Part shown: positions 33,139-43,600 of the stretch, one piece after another
Layout: each line of letters begins with the position of its first letter
Position numbering within the stretch: the stretch's first letter is position 1
Source of the DNA: Thecaphora thlaspeos
Lineage: Eukaryota > Basidiomycota > Ustilaginomycetes > Urocystidales > Glomosporiaceae
Assembly: GCA_900291925.1 (NCBI GenBank)
Contig: UWYS01000002.1
Span: 62,001 to 126,000, forward strand
Direction of reading: 5' to 3'
Length of the DNA stretch: 64,000 nucleotides
Made by a program: the position numbers and the translations under genes
Notes under the pieces: model-generated
What the model was told of the DNA's origin: nothing
The model's database searches: none
Seen by the model: the letters and a program-made list of their open reading frames with translations, nothing else

Positions 33139-34737
33139 CTACAGCCTCGCCCTCGGGTTTTGAGACGTGTCGAGCTTGGCCACCCTGACGGCGACCGGCT
33201 CGCCGCCTACGCCTGCGCCGGGAGCCCTGCCGCTGTCTGCGCTCTCGACCCGTTCGCCCTTCTGCACCTTTTCCGCCAGCTGACGGTGGTGCTCGAAAGA
33301 AAAGACGCGCTTCTGGTGCTCGCTCAGCGGCGGAACCTCCTTGACGACGCCAAGCCTCGCGGCAATCAGCCGTCCCAATGTTGGTAGGAACTTGTAGCCG
33401 TGCCCCGAATCACCCCCGGCCACGACAAGTCCCCCTGCGACGTCCGGATGGTGGTCGATGATCCAGTTCTCGTCCAACGAGTCCGAGTACCAGCAGATCC
33501 TGCTATGGATGCGCTCCTTGCCGACGGAACGCAGGTGCGGGTAGAGCGTATACAGCTCCGCCAGCATCTGGTCGACCTTGTCGTGCGGGATGTACTCGTC
33601 AGCCGACTCCTTGTAGATGGCCGAGGGCTGCGAGATGCTGCTCTGTTCGCCCTGCTTAAAGGTCGGGTAGGCCGTCTCGAGGTCGAGTCGGGGCGCAGGG
33701 TTGCGGTAGCCCGCCGCGCTGTGGATAGCCAGTTTCAGCACACCGTCTGCGTTCGGCTCAAAGACGTACAGGCCCGTGTCGAAGTTGAGCACGACCGGGG
33801 CCTCCTTGAGCAGCCGACACTCGTCGGGTGTCAGCTGGAGCGTGACGACGCACTGGACCGAGGGCGAGGCGGGCGGGACATCGTTGACCGAGGAGCCGGG
33901 CAGAAGCTGCTGCAGCAGGAGGCGCGACCACGCTCCCGCCGCCAGGACCGTGTGGTCGGCAGTGAACTCTTGGCCATCCGCGATCTTGACGCCGCGAACG
34001 AGCTTCTTGCCCGACGAAGAGGATGACGACGCCGCTGTGTCGTAGAGGAGCTCGGTGACGAGCGAGTTGGGAACCACCTTTACGCCGAGTCGGACCGCCT
34101 CGGCCATGTAGGCGCGCACGGCGTTGTTGGCCTCGGCCCAGCCGCCTCGCGGGTTGACGTAACCGGTCTGCTGCTTTCCGAAGCCCTTGAGGCCGCGGCC
34201 GAGGCTTTGCCTGAGCGCCTGCGGGAACGCCTGAACGGCCTCTTGGTCGCTGGCAAAGACCCAAGCGGTACGGGGCAGCTGGTGGCCGGGTCTGGGCGTC
34301 TCGCTGTGGTCGGAGCTGAGCGTGCGTGCGGCGTTATCGACGCCCTTGCGGACGTAGGCGTCTGCGTCCGCGGTGATGGCGGGTGAGGCACGTCGACCGG
34401 AGTGAAGGACGAGGCCGACCTCGTGGTAGAAGCGGGAGATGACGGGGTCTGTGCGCCACTGGGAGATGGACTGCTTTGCAAGGGAGCGGTAATGGTCGTC
34501 GCTGTAGTCTGCGCGGATGATCTTGTTGATGTCGTGCGAGGCGGCGTCAGGGGCGACAAAGCCGTCGGCGGAGCGGTCAAGAACGGTGATGGAGCGGTAT
34601 CCGAGGCGTGCCAGGGTGAGGGCGGTCGAGGCGCCAAAGACGCCGGCGCCGACAATCAGGAACGAGGGCTGCGCAGAAGAGGAAGAGGAGAAGGTGGAGG
34701 AGGTGGTGGAGGTAGAGAGGGCCGAAGGTTGCGACAT
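33139..34737 (-). CDS. FAD-dependent amine oxidase (sarcosine/fructosyl-amino-acid oxidase type), probably peroxisomal
   Basis: This family (DAO/GlcD-fold) oxidises secondary amines such as sarcosine, pipecolate or fructosyl amino acids to release H2O2. The single-exon protein has 532 residues. A Ser-rich leader is followed by the FAD dinucleotide-binding motif FLIVGAGVFGASTALTLARL and TVLDRS at the end of the second strand. The late region WIIDHHPDVAGGLVVAGGDS and GHGYKFLPTLGRLIA matches the family's flavin-contact segment. The last three residues are ARL, a peroxisomal type 1 signal, which fits an H2O2-producing enzyme. The exact substrate cannot be read from the sequence. The start is the ATG at 34737; the open frame upstream is Leu/Pro-rich leader. 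Confidence 0.88.
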   Translation of the reverse strand: MSQPSALSTSTTSSTFSSSSSAQPSFLIVGAGVFGASTALTLARLGYRSITVLDRSADGFVAPDAASHDINKIIRADYSDDHYRSLAKQSISQWRTDPVISRFYHEVGLVLHSGRRASPAITADADAYVRKGVDNAARTLSSDHSETPRPGHQLPRTAWVFASDQEAVQAFPQALRQSLGRGLKGFGKQQTGYVNPRGGWAEANNAVRAYMAEAVRLGVKVVPNSLVTELLYDTAASSSSSSGKKLVRGVKIADGQEFTADHTVLAAGAWSRLLLQQLLPGSSVNDVPPASPSVQCVVTLQLTPDECRLLKEAPVVLNFDTGLYVFEPNADGVLKLAIHSAAGYRNPAPRLDLETAYPTFKQGEQSSISQPSAIYKESADEYIPHDKVDQMLAELYTLYPHLRSVGKERIHSRICWYSDSLDENWIIDHHPDVAGGLVVAGGDSGHGYKFLPTLGRLIAARLGVVKEVPPLSEHQKRVFSFEHHRQLAEKVQKGERVESADSGRAPGAGVGGEPVAVRVAKLDTSQNPRARL

Positions 34738-34969
34738 GGCGAAGCGGGGCTCGGGCGTCGCGATGGGGTGGAGAGGTTGCTGGTGAGGACGAGGCAGAGT
34801 GGTGGGTAGAGAGAGAGAGGGGAAGGTGGCAAGGTGTAAAGGCCCTAAGAGCAGAGGAAGGTGGGAGGGAAGAAGGGCTTTGCTGGATCGAGTCAGGGAA
34901 GCCGCAGGCCGCCCGCTGCCTTCGCATCTTTGGGCGTGGCGGCGGCCGAGGCTCAACTCTGCCTCGGCC

Positions 34970-35140
34970 ACTTAATTACCTCGGCACAATTGCCCCCTCA
35001 CAGCCAGCCAGCTTCTTGAAATCGGCCAATACAAAATCGGCGCGAGTGAAGGCGGCGGCGCATACAAATCGGGTGCCCAAATAGTCAGCCAATAGAGAAT
35101 CGGCGCGCGTTAAACGAGCCGCGACTACAAACTGGGCTGC
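34970..35140. repeat. Repeat family C, CpG-intact copies
   Basis: Head-to-tail copies containing AATCGGCCAATA, AAATCGGCGCG and CTACAAACTGGGCTGC. Read on the minus strand they match the AATTTGTAGTC / CCAATTTTGTATTGGCC words at 35.9-36.4 kb, where the CpGs are lost. They start about 230 nt from the FAD oxidase start codon. No coding frame. Confidence 0.65.
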
Positions 35141-35339
35141 TTTCCCCTTGCCCCACCTGTTTTGTGACTTGCGAGAGAAAAAGGCTGGTACACCAATGTG
35201 TTTGGGTGTGGAGGCTGTTGTTTACTCGCCCGAAAAAAAGCACATGTTTCCACATGCGGCCGTGATTGCTTTCTGTTGTGGAGGTTGTTGTGATTATTTG
35301 CGCAAGATATTTTCAAGTGTCTGGACCCGAAAAAGGGCC

Positions 35340-37350
35340 GCTTCTCATGTTGACTTGTGCAAGACATGTTGATGCCCACTCAACATGTTCAGTGTGCCTA
35401 TTAACTCATGCTGGATGCATGCCAGCTCAACACATTGTGAGTGACCAATTTACATGCACAAGACACATTAGCTCTGGCATGACAGACATGTTGTGGGCAC
35501 GAGTTGACTTGTGCAAGGTGCATGGGCACCTTCACAACATGCCTAGGGTGGACACATGAAAGGTGTGCTTACTTGTGCAATATGTGTGGGCATAGGCCCT
35601 GACACACTGTGAGCGTGTGTCAACTTGCCAGAGACACTAGAGGGCCAACCTGCTGTGTTGTCAGAGGAGATAACTTGCTTGAGATGCATCACCTACTGCT
35701 TGATGCATTGGTGATACTTGCTTACCCACATGAGATGTGTGAATTCCAGCCCACTTTGGCTTGGGCATGTATTTACTTGTGCAATATGTGTGAATTCACA
35801 AGAGACACACCGTGGGCATGTGTGCACTTGTGTGAAGTGTGCAGGGGAGGCTTGACATGTCATGGTCATGTGTTTGCATGGGCAAGACATGTAATTTTCA
35901 TCTTGGCACAGCTCTGTAGTCATGGCTCCTTTCACAGGCGCAATATTTGTATTGGCCAATTTGCTGAGGCAGCCTGATTTGTAGTCATGGCACTTTTCAC
36001 ATGCACCATTTTTGGATTGCCCAATCTTGTTTTGGCCAAATCAGGATGACAGCCCAATTTGTAATTGCGCTTCATTCACTTGTGCCAATTTTGTGTTGGC
36101 CAATTTATTTGAGCTGCCCAATTGATAGTCATGGCCCTTTCATGCACACCAATTTTGTATAGGCTGATTTGATGTGGCAGCCCAATTTGCAGTTGTGATT
36201 TGTTTCATGTGCACTAATTTTGCAGCGGCCAATGTGTAGGGGCAGCCCACTTTTGTATCAGCCAATTTGTTGGGGCAGCCCAATTTGTAGTCACAGCCCC
36301 TTTTATCAGGCCAATTTTGTATCAGACAAATTGTGTGGACAGCCCAAATTGAACTTGCAGCTCCTTTCACATGTGCCAATTTTGTATCACTTCCATTCAT
36401 GTGTTTACTTGGACAAGACACTTTGGGTGGGAGGAAAATGTGTCTCAATGAGGAGGCAGGGTCACATGTTTACTCTGGCAGGATGCATTGGCATGGTGAA
36501 TGGGACTTGATGGGGAGATTGACTGCAGGCTCACCCATGCAAGATGTGCCACCTCAATTGATGCATCTTGACTTGGAGGCCAGCTGTGTAATTACTTGCA
36601 CAAAACATGCCTGGTGGAACTTCCACATGCCTTGATATGGGGAGAAGGGTGCTATTTTACTCATGCAACATGTGTCAGTTGGCAGGGCAATGTGCCTGGT
36701 TACATGTTTACTTGGGATGAAAGTGCTGGTGCAGGCAGGATGGTGTGCATTTACTCACCCAAGACTTGTTGGCACTGGCCCAATGCATCATTGGCACATG
36801 TTAATTTGCGCAAGACATGTCAATGTTGGCACAGTTGAGACCTAGTGGGGATCTAATTACTTGCACAAGATACTAGAGCACTACCATGACACATCTGATG
36901 TGGATGTGTAAATGCTTCTTTACTTGGTTGAGACACATAGGTGGCAACTAGGTTGACATGCCCTTGGGCATGATGTGTTGGTGCCAGGTGATGCACCTTG
37001 GGTGCATGTTGCTTTTGCACAAGATGTGTCCATGCAGGACTGATGCATCAAGGTCACATGATCATTTGCAGGAGATGCATAAAAGCTGACAGGGGAGATG
37101 TGCCATTGGCAGCTGAATACTTGCCCAAGATGTGTCAGCCTCAGTCAGATGTGCCACACAGACTTGTGTTTACTGGCACAAACTGTGTGAGTGCAGGCAC
37201 TGCCCACACACAGATGATGCCTGTTGTTACTCGCACAACACACAAATATGGTCACTTTGATGCAATTGGTGTGTAAAGTAAACTCAGGCAAGATGCTTGC
37301 AATCAGCCCAATGCTCCTTGGTCACAAGTTCAATCGCACGTGACATGTAA
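35340..37350. repeat. CpG-depleted array of repeat families A and C
   Basis: About 2 kb with only about ten CpGs by my count, against dozens per kb in neighbouring genes. Some twenty copies of a family A core recur every 50-80 bp, typically as ACTTGTGCAAGACATGT; each differs from the intact core ACTCGCGCGAGACGCGT at CpG positions (CG to TG or CA). From 35.9 to 36.4 kb, family C words (GCAGCCCAATTTGTAGTC, CCAATTTTGTAT) take over. Cytosines outside CpG remain common. Open frames here are short and unrelated to known proteins. Confidence 0.8.
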
Positions 37351-37690
37351 AATACTCGAAATTGCGTTGTGGGTGTGTTTACTCATGCGAGACACATCAA
37401 TTTTAGAATTACACGTCGTGAGTCACTCTTTATTCAGGCAGGACACGTCGGCGCGAACTTGACGCGTCTTGAGCAGCATGCTCACTCGCACGAGACACGT
37501 ATATTGATTCGTAAAATTTCATGTGGTGTTGACCTGCGTGAGACGAGTCACGAGATTTTCTGCCTGACACCTTACGGACGCGCGGCTACTCGCGCGAGAT
37601 GCGTTGGCGTTAGTCCCGATGACGCGTCGTTGACCCCTTTTCACTCGCCCGAGACGCTCGAAGCAGCCACATTCTACGCGCGGGTAGCGC
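37351..37690. repeat. Family A repeats, partly to fully CpG-intact edge of the array
   Basis: The same family A cores continue toward DBP9 but regain CpGs: first TTTACTCATGCGAGACACAT, then GCTACTCGCGCGAGATGCG and GATGACGCGTCG. This is the right edge of the depleted block, about 150 nt from the DBP9 stop codon. Confidence 0.7.
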
Positions 37691-37836
37691 GTGTTTTCCG
37701 CGCGCCGCGCGGCAGGTCAACGCGCTTCCCTTCTCTTACGGAATCTACCAACATTACACACCCCCCCTTCCCTTTGCCTCACTTCGTGTCATCCATCGTC
37801 CATACGACGTCGTCCATCGTCTCATTAGCCAAGCAT

Positions 37837-40146
37837 CTACTTTCCAAACTTTCTCAAAGGATCCGCCTTCTTTCCACGGCGTTTGGTACCTCTTGTCGGC
37901 TTTGCACCTCTATTCGTCGCTCCACATCTTGTTCGTTTCGGTTGGTATTTTTGTTCTTTCCTTGACAGACCCTCTACCGTCCCTTGTTCCGCAACCGAGG
38001 AGGAGGAGGAGGCGGAAGGTTTAATTCCGACGATCCGAGGACGAAGGTAGGATGGAATGTGTTTCATATGCGCTTGGAGACGAGTTTGTCTGCCCAATAC
38101 CTTGTCGTGTCGTAGGTAAGCTAGATCTGTTGGGTTATCTTCGAAATGCGCCTGCATGGTCCGTTATGGCAGAGTGATGCGACGAGGACCGAGGGACGAC
38201 ATGTGAGGTCAGAGAAAAGAATCGTTCCAGGCAAAGGCAATCGGAAAACGAGCCTGTGGAAAGAGATAGCCTTCCCGAGCGAGACGGAAGAGCGTCTACG
38301 TACCTTGAGCTTGTCGCTCTTGAGCACTTCATCCTTGAGCTCTCTGATCCTCGCCTCTCTGATGCTCAGCTTCGTCACGCTCCTCAACGCATCCTGCATC
38401 CTGTACCTAAATCCCTCGCGACCTGCTTCTTGTCAAACTTCCACTCCTTGATCCCTCCCCTCGTCCTCTGCGCCTTTTCGATCCGAGGCCACGTCTTGCC
38501 GTCCAGCGCCGAGGTAGGCGACGCGATGATCTTGTGCTTTCCCAGCTGGTCGTGCGGCACGATAAAGGAGAGCGACGTACCCGTCGCCCCGGCCCGCGCG
38601 GTGCGACCCACGCGATGTGTGTACGACCGCACAGAGGTGGGCAGGTCAAAATTGATGACGCACGACACGGCGACAAAGTCGATGCCGCGCGAAACGCCAA
38701 ACTCGGCCGGTTTGCTCGGGGCGGTGCTGGAGGCCGTGGCGGTGGTGGCTGCTTTGGCGCGCTTGCGCTTCTTGCTCGAGCCAGATGTGGGTGCTTCTTG
38801 ATTGTCGGCCTCCTTGTCGGCCCCCTCGGCCTGGCCTGCCTCTTCCTCGACGTCCTCGTCGCCCTTGTCCTTCTCCTCCTGCTGTTCCTGCTGCTGCTCC
38901 GGCCACTGCTGCTGCTGCTGCTCCTCGTCGTCGTCGTCATCGTCGCGCTCGGCGGTGCGGATGCTGGTCTCGTCTGTCGCGATGAGGTAGTCGTAGACGC
39001 CCTTGTTGAACTCCTGGACGATATGGAAGCGCGAGTTGATGGGGAGCTCCTTGTTGAGGACGACGGAGCGGAGGCCAAACTGCTCAAGAAAGAGGCGGAG
39101 GCGGTAACAGCGGTCGACCTCGTTGACAAAGATGATGCACTTGCCCTTGATGAGGCGGAGCTTGAGGATGACGTAGGTGAGGAGGAACTTGTCCTCCTCC
39201 GAGACGGTGGCGTAGTACTGGGTGAGGTTGGATGCGGTAGCGACGTCGTCGTCGAGCTGGAGGATGGCCGGGTTGCGCATGACCAAGCCCTGAAGCTTGT
39301 GCACATCGGACGTCATGGTGGCGGACATGAGGTAGGACTGGAACGCCTTTGGGAGGAAGCCGCCGCCGAGGAGGGCGCGGACGTCTTGATCATGGCCGTA
39401 GGAGAGGATGAGGTCGGCCTCGTCGATGACGAGCGATTCGAGCGTTTCGGCGAGCTGGAACGCCTTGGAGTAGAGGTAGGCGAGGGCGCGCGAGGGGGTC
39501 GCAACGACAATGTCGGGGCGTTCGGAGAGGAGGAGTTTCTGGACCGAGGTGGAAGCATCGCGTGCGATGTTGGCGATGGAGACGGTGTCGCGGCAGTATT
39601 CGAGCAGCGCGCCGACCTGAGCCGTGACCTGCTCGGAGAGCTCACGCGTGGGGACGAGGATGATTGCGCGGGTGGCCTGGTAGTTGGGGTCGGACCTCGA
39701 GAGCGGCTGGCGGCGGTGGGAGGAGAGGGAGACAAGGGAAGGGAAGGGTTGGTCAGCATAAGTATACGGAAGCCGAGGAGGTCAGGCCGGCCAAGGGGAG
39801 GTGCGGTGTAGGAGCAGGGCGCGGCTGTGAAGCGGTGCGTGCTCACCTTTTTTGCGTCGATGACCTTCTGGAGGAGTGGGAGGGCGTAGGCGAGCGTCTT
39901 TCCGGAGCCGGTGCTTGCGCGAGCGAGAATGTCCTTGCCGGCGAGAGCGAGTGGGATGGCCTGTTCTTGAACGGGGGTGGGAGTGCCGAAGCCGAGTGCT
40001 GCGAGGCTGCGTAGGATGCGCGGGTCTAGGAGGTGGGCAAAGAGGTTGAAGCCGTGGTGCTTTGAGGAGGAGGAGGAAGCGAGGGGCGCAGACTGTTGCT
40101 GCTCGGTGGCAGCGGCTTGCGCGGTGTCGGTAGAGGATAGCGACAT
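37837..40146 (-). CDS. DBP9: ATP-dependent RNA helicase Dbp9 (DEAD box), frameshifted
   Basis: Dbp9 (animal DDX56) is a nucleolar helicase for 60S subunit assembly. Exons are 40146-39847, 39706-38304 and 38151-37837, for about 672 residues. Motifs appear in order: [20 protein letters not shown] (Q motif), [40 protein letters not shown] and [10 protein letters not shown]. An acidic Gln-rich insertion with KKRKRAK interrupts the helicase C domain, as in other Dbp9 proteins. The family-specific tail [20 protein letters not shown] and then [17 protein letters not shown] is present. However, [10 protein letters not shown] and FRYRMQDA are in different frames with no intron between, so a small indel sits near 38412-38430. 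The start at 40146 is the ATG next to the divergent DSS1 gene. Confidence 0.9.
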
Positions 40147-40636
40147 GGCGAGGGAGGAAGTGGCTGCTGTGACGGAAAGAGTGCCGAGCGTGCCGGAGGG
40201 TTGCAGGGGGTGGTGGTGGTGGTGGTGGTTGAGGGCTGAGTGGTGGCCGAGGTCGAGGGCTGACTGAGTAGGACGAAACAAGTGCGAGGCCGTGGCGGCG
40301 GCGGCGTGCAACGCCAGAAGAAAAAAGTCGAAAATACATAGTAAGAAATGATTGTCTTTGGTTGAGAGCGCGCGCCAGCCTGGCAGATTACATACTTAAG
40401 TTACATCAGGGAAATTTCATTTTCCCCTCTTTTTGGCTTGCGTGTCGAGTTGCCCGCCTGCGCGCCTGGCTGCCTCGCCTGGAGCACTGCCGGCCGAGAA
40501 ACGCCGGGCCGCGCATTTATTTCGCCCTCTTGGAAAAAGCGTAGTCAAGGGCCCCTCCTACTATACTCTCTCGCTCACCTTCCACCACCATCCTTACTCC
40601 CGCCACCCAAACTCCCCCCCCCCCCAACCCAACGCC
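40147..40636. promoter_or_regulatory. Divergent promoter, DBP9 and DSS1
   Basis: 490 nt separate the two ATGs. The DBP9 side holds CACC/GGTGG-rich leader, the middle is AT-richer (40.32-40.43 kb), and the DSS1 side is C-rich with a 12-C run at 40614-40625. A shared control region for a ribosome-assembly factor and a mitochondrial RNase is possible. Confidence 0.45.
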
Positions 40637-43600
40637 ATGCTCGCAGCCCGCAGCTCGACACCACGCTCACACGCTCAAACACTCTCACATACCCTATCGC
40701 TCCTCCACACACCGCCTACCCCACATCTCCACCACCTCCAACTTCCCGCCACCGCCCCGCGCCACCGCCACCTCCTTCACTCCTCTGGCCCTCCACTCTA
40801 CAGGCAACCACAGCAAGGCAAACCTTCACGCACATCCCGCTCACGCGATCCCACCCGCGACCACAATGGCAAGTCTTCTCCCCATCCCCTCGACCGCGAG
40901 CACCGCGAGCGCAGCCGCCAGCACCGCATCACAGACAAGTTGCTCAACGCCGCAAAGCTCGGCATCCCACCCGCACGCCCACAAACAGGCTCAGACCCTT
41001 ATGCAGGATGGAAGCCCACCCCCGGACAGTCCAGCAGGCGCAACCTAGGACGCCCGGCCCTCGACGACCCACCTCTCTCCCACCGCTTCAGGGCAGACAA
41101 GACCGAAGATGTCCACGCCCTCCTCGGTCCCTACACCGCAAAACGCCTCTGCCAACCCCTCGAGATGCGCGCACACGCGCGCCTCCAACAACACGACCAT
41201 GACCCACACGCCCTCTTCCTCGACGACTTCCTCTACCCATCCCGAAAGCTACCCGTGGGCACTTTCGTGGAGCTCCGCAAGGCCGGCATAATCGACTTCG
41301 GCATCGTCCTCCCCCCGCCCGACGATGAGCGCGAGCCACCGCCCTCTCGTTCCAGGCACTCATCGCCGCGCTCCACTCTTCGCGACGCCAACCAGAAGCA
41401 GGCAAGCATCCCCGGCGACCTCTTCGTCCTCGTCTCGTCCGGCATCATCCTCCTCTACCGCGACACCGACGTCATGATCCAGGTCCCGCACGTCGTCGAG
41501 CCCAGCCTCGCCCATCGCGCGGCCGCACGTACCCGCGACCACGTCGTCACTCCCAGCGGCGTAGGTGCAGACACGCCCGCCAAACCGTACAGCGCGCCCG
41601 ACCCGCGTCAGGCTGACACCAGCCAGGTCGACCCGCAAGACGGCCTCTCTAGCCTAGAGCAGCCCGTCGACGAGGCGCGCTTCGAGGCGCGCGCCGCCAT
41701 CTGCAACAAGATGCGCATCCTCGAACGCCAAAAGGAAAAGGAGATGCAGAGGCTCCTCCCCGCCTTTCGCTCGCTCTTCCTCGCCCCGTCCGTCATCCAA
41801 GGCGGCCAAAAGGCGTCGAAGCGCGTCGACCTCGCCACGGGCACCATCACCACGTACGAGGCGACGCGGATCATGAACGATCACCTCTCGCCTCCCTTGG
41901 CAAACGAGGATCCCGCGCCCCTCACGGTCTCCACCATCCTGGCCGGACACACGCTGCTGATGAATACACCCAGCCACTTCCTCGCTGACACCCTCTCGCA
42001 CCGCACCAGCCAGCTCTACACCTGCCGTAGCGCAGAGGAGCGCGAGACGTTCCGCTTGCTAACCAAGTGGATCCAGTCTCCGCCCGGGTCAAAGGGCCAA
42101 CGCTACATCGATGACTTCTGCCGCAAGGCCCGCACTGCTCGCGCCTGGTCCGAGGCACGCCCCTACCAGCCAGAGGGCCCACCGCAAGCCATCGAGGCCG
42201 CCGGGATAGATGTCAATTGGTCGAAAGAGGACCGGACCATCCTTTCGTTCCTCGAGGCCAGCCTGGCAAGCCGACGCGAGATCCAGGGCAACACCCACGG
42301 CAGCATCGCCATGGAGATTGTCAGCCGAGCCGGAGCGCACATCCGGGCCAAGCCGCACCCGTGGGGCAAGCACGAACTTGAGCTAGACGAGGCGGCGGCG
42401 ACGTTGCTCTTCCCCGTTGCCGAGGCCGAGGCAGGGTCGACAAACGAGCCAACGGTCGACAGCCACGCGCTTGAGGTTCTCAAAGACCTCGGCGGCGAGA
42501 TTTCGGCCACCAGCGATCTGCAGCACGCGCTCGTCATGCGCTTCCTCAAGTCCATTGGCTTCCTCGCGCCATGGCACAACCCGTTGCGACTCGACGCCAC
42601 CTTCCGTGCCCTCGTTGCGGGCTCCGGCAACGGTCAACCGGAGCTCGACCACGGGTCCGAAAAGATTCCCGCTCCTTCGTCGTCGTCGTCGTCCTACCCT
42701 TCTTCGACACCGGCGCCGGCCAAGTACGACCACGGCTACGACGACGCGATCGAGAAGAGCAGGTACGACTTCGGCCAGGCGTTGCCCGTCTACGTGATCG
42801 ACGACGCGGGCGCGTTCGAGCTCGACGACGGCGTCTCTATCGAGCCTGTGCAGGGAAGCGAGGATCAGTTCTGGGTTCACGTTCATGTCGCCGACCCGAC
42901 CGCCTCGATGCGTCCCGGCGATGCGCTGGGTCTGCGGGCGCGTCGTCGCTTCAGCACGCTCTACTTCCCGGAGGCGCGCTGGTCGCTGCTTCCAGACGAC
43001 TTTGTTAACTCGGGCCTCGGTATCCGTGCACCCATTGCCGAAGGAGCGGGACCGACCGGGCAGGGCCAACGTGTGTTCACCTTGAGCGCCAAGGTCGATG
43101 CGCGCAACGGACAGGTCGACGACTACAAGGTCCGTCCGGCATGGGTGCACAACGTCCAGGTCATGTCGTACGACCGCGTCAACGAGATGCTTCGCTCGCA
43201 GGCAACGAACGACAGCAGCAGCAGCAGCAGCCTCGACCTTTCGCGCCTTTTGCGTGTCGCCAAAGCGTTGAGCGCATCTCGAGTCAGGGGTACGGCCTTC
43301 AATGCCTGGCGTCGCAACGCATCCATCTCCCTCTCGCCGCTACCGCTGCCCGACACGCTCTCGCTCGCGCACGAGACGCGCCCGCAGTTCTACACCGGCT
43401 CGCCTACCGTCCACCTCTCCGTCTCTTCGGCGCAGGAGGACACGACGCTGCACGCGTCGCAGTTCCTCGTCTCGGAGCTGATGCTGCTGGCGGGTCGCGT
43501 GTCCGGTTCGTTTGGCGAGGAACGCGACATCCCCCTTCCTTATCGTCTCCAGCCGCGGCCCGAAAAGGCACGCGACGTCGAGCGGATCCTAGCGATGCGC

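Noticed and set aside
35140..37300. Small proteins or a degraded transposon in the CpG-poor block
   Set aside because: Frames are short and overlap repeats; no reverse transcriptase, integrase or transposase motif, and no terminal repeat or target duplication was visible.
38534..39811. 425-residue plus-strand frame opposite DBP9
   Set aside because: Antisense to the helicase motifs; Leu/Val-rich shadow with no family match.
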